Source: Tachypleus tridentatus | Taxonomy: Eukaryota; Arthropoda; Merostomata; Xiphosura; Limulidae | Assembly: GCF_004210375.1 (NCBI RefSeq) | Contig: NC_134827.1 | Coordinates: forward strand, 101,789,285-101,853,284 | Direction of reading: 5' to 3' | DNA: 64,000 nt | In this document: one piece after another, positions 57,986-64,000 of the stretch | Numbering within the stretch: the first letter of the stretch is position 1 | How the letters are laid out: the number at the start of each line of letters is the position of its first letter | Made by a program: the position numbers and the translations under genes | Notes under the pieces: generated by a model | The model's database searches: none | Told to the model about the DNA's origin: nothing | What the model saw: only the letters and a program-made list of their open reading frames with translations

Positions 57986-60900
57986 ATATCCTTTGTTTTA
58001 ATTTTACTGCCTTTCAGGTTTTGTAAAAGTTTTACTTTCTGGTTATTGCTACCGATACATGCCAGCATAAATTGTATCTATCACATATGTTAAGGCCTAA
58101 CGTAGCAATAACACGTGATATTTGAAATAATGTTAACATTAAATATACGAATAATGATTTTACATTTTCGCCTTTTGTTTTCTGTTGCTACTGACAGACA
58201 TTAGCAATTTAAAGTCGGTGTGGTTAACTCATCATTATATATCAATATTTTTCAACAGTTTACATGTTTAATTTGACAAATCTACAAGAACAGTAATCGT
58301 TACTGCAAGAACTTAAGTGAATAAAGGTGAAACACGCTAAGATATATTATTGTTGTTTCAAGTGAAAAAATTGCTATTTAAGTTTTATTTTCCAAAAATC
58401 AGTAATTAGTGCTGTACAGTTTTATAAGGTTCCATTTAAATGCATAAAAATATTAGAATAGATAGTAGAAAAGTGCCAGAATGGTTACTGATTTGTATGA
58501 CATTTTTTTTTGAATAAAGCTTTAAAATAATGGGTTTTAAACGTTTATCAGAGCTTATAAATACTAGGTCATAGCCCTTGCACTGTCTGCTTTCATTTAG
58601 AGAAAATCTGGATGTGTTGAAAAAAGTGACCAATTGTCTTTTAGAAATGTTCAAGCTTGATTAATATTGCTAATTGGTAGCATAAAAGTCAGAACTAGTG
58701 TTTTTTTTTGCATTTGCATCTGCCTTTAAGTTTACAAATGTATGTAGGGAACAAAAAATTAATAACTTCTGTTTTTTCCTGATGCAAAATAACATAAAAT
58801 TTGCTTTAGAGATCTTTTTGATTGAATATGATACTTGAAATTGTTTTAGTGTTTGTTTTTTGAATTTTATGCAAAGCTACATGAAGGCTATCTGCATTAG
58901 CCATCCCTAATTTAGCAATGTAAGACTAGAGGGAAGACAGCTTGTTGTTAACACCCACAGCCAGCTTTTGGGTTACTCTTTTACCAATAAATAGTGGGAT
59001 TGGCTGCCACATTATAACACCTCTATGGCTGAAAGAGTGGTCATGTTTGGTGTGACTGGGATTCGAACCTGCAACCCTCAGATTATAAGTCGAGCACCCT
59101 AACCACCTGGCCATGCCAGGCCAGGTTGCATTATATATGACAGTGTAAACTCAGTAGATACGTACTGCATTAGTATTTATTTTATAATAAAAACTACATT
59201 ATAAGTTACCACAATTTTAGTCTTGACAGTTTTTTCATTAGAAATAAAAGGTAAGTAATCTTTAAATAGAGTTGGTGTTTTTAATCGCTAACCCTAATAT
59301 GCCAGGCCTCAGTTTTTATGTAATTTCTTATAAAGATTTTATATAAATGGACCACAAAGACTGTAGCAATGTATGTGAACTAGGCTTAGCTTGTTTTTCT
59401 TTCTTCCTTTATATGCCCACACAAATGCATGTATGTACAGTAATAATGTACATGTTAGTTTTTATACTATATTGCATTACACTTAATACACAATAAATAG
59501 ATATCCAAAAGATAATTTTAATGTGATTGAAAATAATCGTACAATAAAACTATTTAATGGATTATAAAGATACATTGAAGCATTCTATGTTTACGTGTTC
59601 AGAGTTCATGTTCAACTTTAACTGTTTGTACAGGCAAAAACATTGATGCTTTGAAAACTGTCTTGCGAACAGCTCCCATTGGGTCAAAAAATCCTAGTGT
59701 GAAGGTAAGAATTTAAAGATATGTATTGTGTGTAAACATACACAATCTACTGTTTATATATCAAAAGCCTTTTACTCACCACAAGTAGTTTATATTCTAT
59801 CACCAGTTCCTGGATCTTCAGTTTATTAAAACTGGCTACTCTTATTTCGAGGTAATCGGAAGTGAGGCAATAGCTCCAAACAGGTACACATCTACACAAG
59901 CCCCACTGTGTCAAATGTTAAGGACAAGTGTGAAAAGCTTAACCATATTATGTGTGTGGTTAGGTATTGTTCAAAGAAATTTAGTTTGGTTGGTAATTGT
60001 AAATAAAATCTTTTACTGAAAATGACTCTTATAGACTACTTTGAGCATTGCTTTTATTTCCTTCAATCAACCACATGGGATTAATGAATTGAATACCATG
60101 CTTTCAGTGTATGAGATACTACAAGGGTGGATGACCATCGTTTGTATTCATGATATATGAATCAGCTGCAGGTAGTGATCAGCTTCAAATGCTCACTGAG
60201 AATAACAGCATATTGAACACAGTTTGTAACAGTTTTTGAAGTACGTTATCCATGCTATCTTAAATAAAACTTGTAATTCTTAACGGATTAAAACAAACAG
60301 CTGCTACAACCAGGGTCAAACAACAACAAAAATTTATTGAACTCTGTCAACCACAGAAATCCAAAATAAAACATTTCAAACAATTGGATTATAAAAGTTT
60401 ATAACTCACCAAAACCCCAGTTATTAAATACATGCCTGCCCAGGACTTGACAATGATGCTAATGAATAATACAACATATATATATATATGTATCATTGTT
60501 AATAATTACTTCAATAAACAAAAGGATCAGGAAAGCAAACCAGAGGAGGGGACCTAATTTCAAAGTAACAGGATTCTGTATTAAAATTATTACAAGATTG
60601 ATGAAAATATTGAGAAATAATCATAAATAACATTAAAAATTTAGTTCCACTAGGACAAGTAGTAATGAAATACATGTTAACTGTATGATTTATTTATAAT
60701 AATTGTATTTTTGTAAATTTCTGGAAAGGATTCCAAATGTATTAAATACAAGTACAATCACTAAAGTACTATCCATATATATATATATCTGTACTTTCTT
60801 TTCTTTAGAAACTCCCATACAAATTTTTATATATGTGGATAGTACTTTAGTGATTCATAACAAATAATGTAGTGGTTAACATTAATTTGTGTGGAAGTTT

Positions 60901-62519
60901 TGACTCTAAACAAATGTGTTTCATATAACATTACAAACTGTCATGCTGTGCCACTGAATTATGTTCTTTTCATAAAATAACTAATAATTTATTCAAACTT
61001 GGGTCATGAGAACGTTATTAACATAACAGAACGGCACTTAGGTCATGTTTATCGCAATGGAGACTCGTGTATAATTATCATCATTGGTGCTAACAGAACG
61101 GCTTTATCCATTCCAATTCAAATATGTTCCATCACTTGTGCAGTGATGTAATTACAGTGAGCTTAAAATTGTTCTGCTTGTTTTTTCACATCTGTTTTTA
61201 ATACAAAGTATTTATATATTACTTTTAGTCATGGTGAACATGCCTGTAACTTTTGTTATCCTTTTAACAGGATGCTGCATTTGCCCTAGTCATGAAAGTC
61301 CTTCTGGCTGTCAAAACTAGTGAGATGGAAAAAGCTGTGAACTGCTTAGATAGGGAACTGGTAGATATATTAATGAAGTACATATACCGAGGGTTTGAGT
61401 GTCCATCAGAAGGCAGTAGTGCACATCTTCTAGCTTGGCATGAGAAGGTAAGAAAGTAAATTGCATTGAAAAGGAGTTAAAGGTGAACTGTGATGAACTG
61501 GGAACATCAAATTCCTGCTCTTGTCAGAGAAGAAAAACTAATCTATAAAAAAAGAAAGAAATTACAAGTTTGTACCACATACCAATATCATCCAAACTCA
61601 GTTAAAAGTAATACTACTCATTAGTTTGCCAAACTCAGCTGTTGTATGTCTTTTAGATGGCTTAGAATGTAACACTTAGTTTCTTTAGTTTTAGAGATGA
61701 TAATTTTATGATATTATTGTGTTGTAGTACATTACATATTCCTCTATAGTTGTTTTTTTTCACAGATCTTGTTTCTAGTGCTGATAAGTTCTCTTTCTTC
61801 ATGGAGTTACAATAAGCAAGACACTGTAATCTGTCTTTTATTGTTACTTTTATTAACAGCATTTGTTGAGATGTTTAATATGTCTAGTCTTCATTATTAT
61901 TCATTATAAAGGCAGTTTTGCTTTGTTAAATTAGTATATGGATTTAGAACTAACCTAAGTCTCTTGGACTTGCCAAATCTCTTAAAATATTATTTGGTTT
62001 ATGACCAAATATATTGTTAACAGCCAGGGTATCCACTGATGAAACAATTCGTTGTGATGTTTTTAAGTGAGAATGTAAGAAAACTATACTTAGTTATTGT
62101 GAGGTTAGTTTTTTGATTTTTATATATATATGTAGCTTGTTTTTAATTGGTCAAATTTTATAAACCAGTCAGTATACCAAATGGAAGTAATAAAATATTA
62201 TTATTTTATAAGGCTCCTATTTGGATATTTAGCACCAAAAAGTATTGATTTGTGATAAATGTTTCTCTTCATTTTTGATAAATCTTTGAAATGGTAATGA
62301 AAATTTGTATACCTGTAATTAACTTTTACTGTTTTTGATTTTTTGTAAACTTAACTTTCTATATTTAATAGAAGTGCTGAACCATATAATAATATTTCTG
62401 TATCTGAATGTGTTGTATTGTTTATATGTCTCTGTTTCATTTCATTTTTTTTGTAGGCGTACGCAGCAGGTGGAGTTGGCTCGATAGTTAGAGTGCTGAC
62501 AGATAGAAAAAAAGTGTAG
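57840..62519 (+). CDS. ARPC5: Actin-related protein 2/3 complex subunit 5 (p16-Arc; whole gene, four coding exons)
   Basis: Smallest subunit of the seven-protein Arp2/3 complex, which nucleates branched actin filaments. Exons 57840-57985, 59632-59704, 61271-61447 and 62457-62519 join to 152 residues (human ARPC5 is 151). Visible: N-terminal FRKIDVDQYNED, an acidic/Pro-rich linker, AGPDEHEI, QGKNIDALK, ILMKYIYRGFECPSEGSS, AWHEKAYAAGGVGSIVRVLT and the final RKKV. All are signature blocks of the p16-Arc family. The start is the first ATG after in-frame stops and gives the family MAKNT N-terminus. No frameshift or missing block. Intron 1 is an AT-AC (U12-type) intron, phase 2; introns 2 and 3 are GT-AG, phase 0. 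A SINE-containing inverted repeat lies in intron 1. Confidence 0.95.
58848..59121 (-). mobile_element. tRNA-Thr-type SINE inside the ARPC5 AT-AC intron
   Basis: Full-length minus copy with diagnostic changes (ATAAGTCGAGCACCCTAACC in the head) shared with the copy at the right edge of the window. It is part of the inverted duplication. Confidence 0.92.
59125..59293 (-). repeat. left arm flank of a large inverted duplication
   Basis: The 170 bp right of the SINE at 58848-59121, ending CGCTAACCCTAA, is the reverse complement of 63762-63948, including AGTAGATACGTACTGCATTA and GGTAAGTAATC-like pieces, at about 80-85% by eye. Together with the SINE this makes an arm of about 445 bp. It lies inside the ARPC5 AT-AC intron. 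Confidence 0.85.
59632..59704 (+). CDS. ARPC5: ARPC5 coding exon 2
   Basis: Begins immediately after ...TTTGTAC. Its first base A completes the Gln codon, then GKNIDALKTVLRTAPIG and KNPSVK, and the donor AAG|GTAAGA. If the AG two bases later were used as a GT-AG type acceptor, the frame would hit TGA within five codons. Confidence 0.92.
60756..60855. repeat. 27-bp inverted repeat (hairpin) in ARPC5 intron 2
   Basis: Left arm at 60756-60782 (AATCACTAAAGTACTATCC then AT-rich) and right arm at 60829-60855 are reverse complements with one mismatch, separated by about 46 bp. Confidence 0.85.
61271..61447 (+). CDS. ARPC5: ARPC5 coding exon 3
   Basis: Acceptor CTTTTAACAG ends at 61270. The 59 codons cover the helical core (FALVMKVLLAVKTSEMEKAV, LMKYIYRGFE, SAHLLAWHEK), with donor AAG|GTAAGA. 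Phase 0 at both ends. Confidence 0.93.
62457..62519 (+). CDS. ARPC5: ARPC5 coding exon 4 with stop
   Basis: Acceptor TTTTTTTTGTAG ends at 62456. The 20 codons AYAAGGVGSIVRVLTDRKKV end with TAG at 62517-62519. The GGVGSIVRVL block is the family's most conserved C-terminal segment. Confidence 0.93.
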   Translation, partial: AYAAGGVGSIVRVLTDRKKV

Positions 62520-62569
62520 CTTTACAAACAAGATATATTAGTGTAGTTCTTAGATCTAGAACTTATAAA

Positions 62570-62877
62570 AATAAAGTGTGTTATTATGTATTATTTGGGT
62601 GAATGATTGAAAAAAAAAAACCATATTAAATATGGCTTATACTGTACTAAAAGAATCTCAGTATTTGTCTGAGCACTAAAAACATAAAATATTGATAAAT
62701 GGTATCTGTACCCAATTTGTAAATCAGAAATTGTTTTGGAAGCTAAGTTACCATTGATGTGTTTTTTTTTTTAAATAGGTTTTACAAATAAAGTCCCAGA
62801 CCATTACCATAATTGTAAGATTACACTGATCTTTAGACGATTATAATAGTTTTAAGACTTTTAAAAACACCAATAAA
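62570..62877 (+). promoter_or_regulatory. ARPC5: ARPC5 polyadenylation signals (three candidates)
   Basis: AATAAA hexamers at 62570-62575, 62787-62792 and 62872-62877. The last is followed by GTTGTGTTTTATTTTT, a plausible GU-rich downstream element. The 3' UTR would be about 70 to 380 nt depending on the site. Confidence 0.5.
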
Positions 62878-63761
62878 GTTGTGTTTTATTTTTATATTTT
62901 ACTGAAAAATGTGTTACCATTGTTTAACATAGATCCATATTTGAATTCTAATTGTAAATCTGAAAATGAACATCGCAGTTTTGTTTATGTTTTTTGTAAT
63001 ACTTTACTATTTCGAAACCAGCAGGAAGTATACTGACATATTTAATATTTGTGTTGTCTTGTTTTTTTGTAACCATATATATAAATGTGTGACATAGTGT
63101 AGCTAGTTTCTTATGCATTTTAAGCTGTATTGTAAAGAGAGAGAAAAATGTTTAGTGTTGTTCATACAGTTTGCTTGCTTAATGACATAATTGTGACAAT
63201 CAGTTGAAAGCGTAACAAAGGAAATTAATACCTTTGGTGATATAGTGATATTTTTTGAAATCGTACAAATAGTTTTTTCCTTCCTTATAATACTAGTGTA
63301 GCAGTATTATGACAATGAATTAGTCCAGCAAAATTGAGTCCACAAATCATATCTACGAAGTTTCAAAGTACTTGCTTGATATTAATTTAATGAAATTTGT
63401 CCATTTTTTTATTGATTAAAATATTTGACAGTAATATATATTCCTTCAAGTTAAACTGTTTGAAACCATCCAGCGTAGTCTTATTCAAAGCAGCTTGATT
63501 TCAAGAGAGTGTTAGGCCTAGGCCATGACGGTTGTTAGAAATGTTTTTAAGAAAATAAAAGTTTTTAATTAATTGAATGCAAGACTGAGTTTCTGTGTAA
63601 GTTTATAATAATCTTGTTTTATGTAAATGAAGATACTTTCGAATTTTGATGATAAAATAATATTGTGTAAATATCGATAAAACTTAATTATCGGTTCTAT
63701 AAAACTAAATTTCCTGACTATACTTTACAAAAAATAAAAAAAAAAAAAAAAAAAAATTTAG
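62878..63761. other. downstream of ARPC5, no gene recognised
   Basis: AT-rich; ends in a poly-A tract at about 63733-63756 immediately before the inverted-repeat arm. Confidence 0.45.
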
Positions 63762-63948
63762 GGTTAGCAATTAGAAACACCGACTCCATTTTAAGATGGC
63801 TTACCTTTTATACATATTCTAATTTTTCTAATGTAAAAACTGATAAGACTAGAATTATGGTAACGTATAACGTAGTTTTTATTAGAAAAGCGATACTAAT
63901 GCAATACGTATCTACTGAGTTTACATTGTCATATACAACGCAAACTGG
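63762..63948 (+). repeat. right arm flank of a large inverted duplication
   Basis: Starts TTAGGGTTAGC directly after a run of about 20 A, and continues into the SINE at 63949. It mirrors 59125-59293. The arm runs off the window. Confidence 0.85.
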
Positions 63949-64000
63949 CCTGGCATGGCCAGGTGGTTAGGGTGCTCGACTTATAATCTGAGGGTTGCAA
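63949..64000 (+). mobile_element. tRNA-Thr-type SINE, cut by the window end
   Basis: Head only: GGCATGGCCAGGTGGTTAGG, ACTTATAATCTGAGGG. It shares diagnostic bases with 58848-59121. Confidence 0.9.

Larger units (their letters stand above)
57986..59631 (+). other. ARPC5: U12-type AT-AC intron of ARPC5 (intron 1)
   Basis: The 5' end ATATCCTTT (57986-57994) is a perfect match to the minor-spliceosome donor consensus. The 3' end has a branch-site-like TTTAACTG at 59617-59624, about 10 bp before the terminal AC (59630-59631), the short spacing typical of U12 introns. Only AT...AC ends restore the ARPC5 frame (CA|A, Gln). The intron is 1,646 bp and contains an antisense-oriented SINE (58848-59121). 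Confidence 0.9.

Noticed and set aside
59632-59634. conventional AG acceptor (CAG|G) for ARPC5 exon 2
   Set aside because: It would give a wrong frame and an early stop; the terminal AC at 59630-59631 keeps the conserved QGKNIDALK.

Overview
This is eukaryotic nuclear DNA, AT-rich, with large spliceosomal introns and dense repeats. The two recognisable genes encode conserved animal proteins with arthropod-like sequences. The repeats (a tRNA-Thr-like SINE in about two dozen copies, further tRNA-like SINEs, Tc1/mariner and hAT remnants, kilobase minisatellites) suit a large arthropod genome. My best guess is a chelicerate such as a horseshoe crab, at moderate confidence and from memory only.

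Layout. Positions 1 to about 36 kb hold no gene that I recognise. This part carries SINEs, three large minisatellites (27-bp unit at 4.8-9.85 kb with a degenerate tail to 10.05 kb; 30/31-bp unit at 13.7-14.5 kb; 34-bp unit at 20.6-22.2 kb), a decayed Tc1 transposase (11.4-12.7 kb, minus strand), a deleted mariner (18.7-18.9 kb) and one copy of a fold-back element (16.7-17.2 kb).

From about 39.4 to 50.4 kb lies a three-coding-exon NTMT1 (METTL11A) gene, the N-terminal protein methyltransferase, on the plus strand, with a possible non-coding first exon near 36.4 kb. Its first large intron contains an antisense, decayed hAT transposase in which a short coding segment has been amplified into a 41-bp minisatellite. 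Its second intron is about 60% minisatellite (123-bp x 12 and 65-bp x 16) and also holds a Tc1 5' fragment and a LINE reverse-transcriptase scrap.

From 57.8 to 62.5 kb lies a complete four-exon ARPC5 gene (p16 subunit of the Arp2/3 complex), also plus strand. Its first intron is a clear U12-type AT-AC intron: the reading frame joins only with AT...AC ends. An inverted duplication of a SINE plus about 170 bp of flank sits in that intron and again at the right edge of the window, bracketing ARPC5 exons 2-4.

No functional relation between NTMT1 and ARPC5 is evident; they are neighbours in the same orientation. No CRISPR array, rRNA, functional tRNA gene or bacterial-type operon is present. The most notable signals are the AT-AC intron, the minisatellite made from transposase codons, the inverted duplication around ARPC5, the shared 3' tail of two SINE families, and a 5-kb minisatellite whose unit keeps reading frames open.
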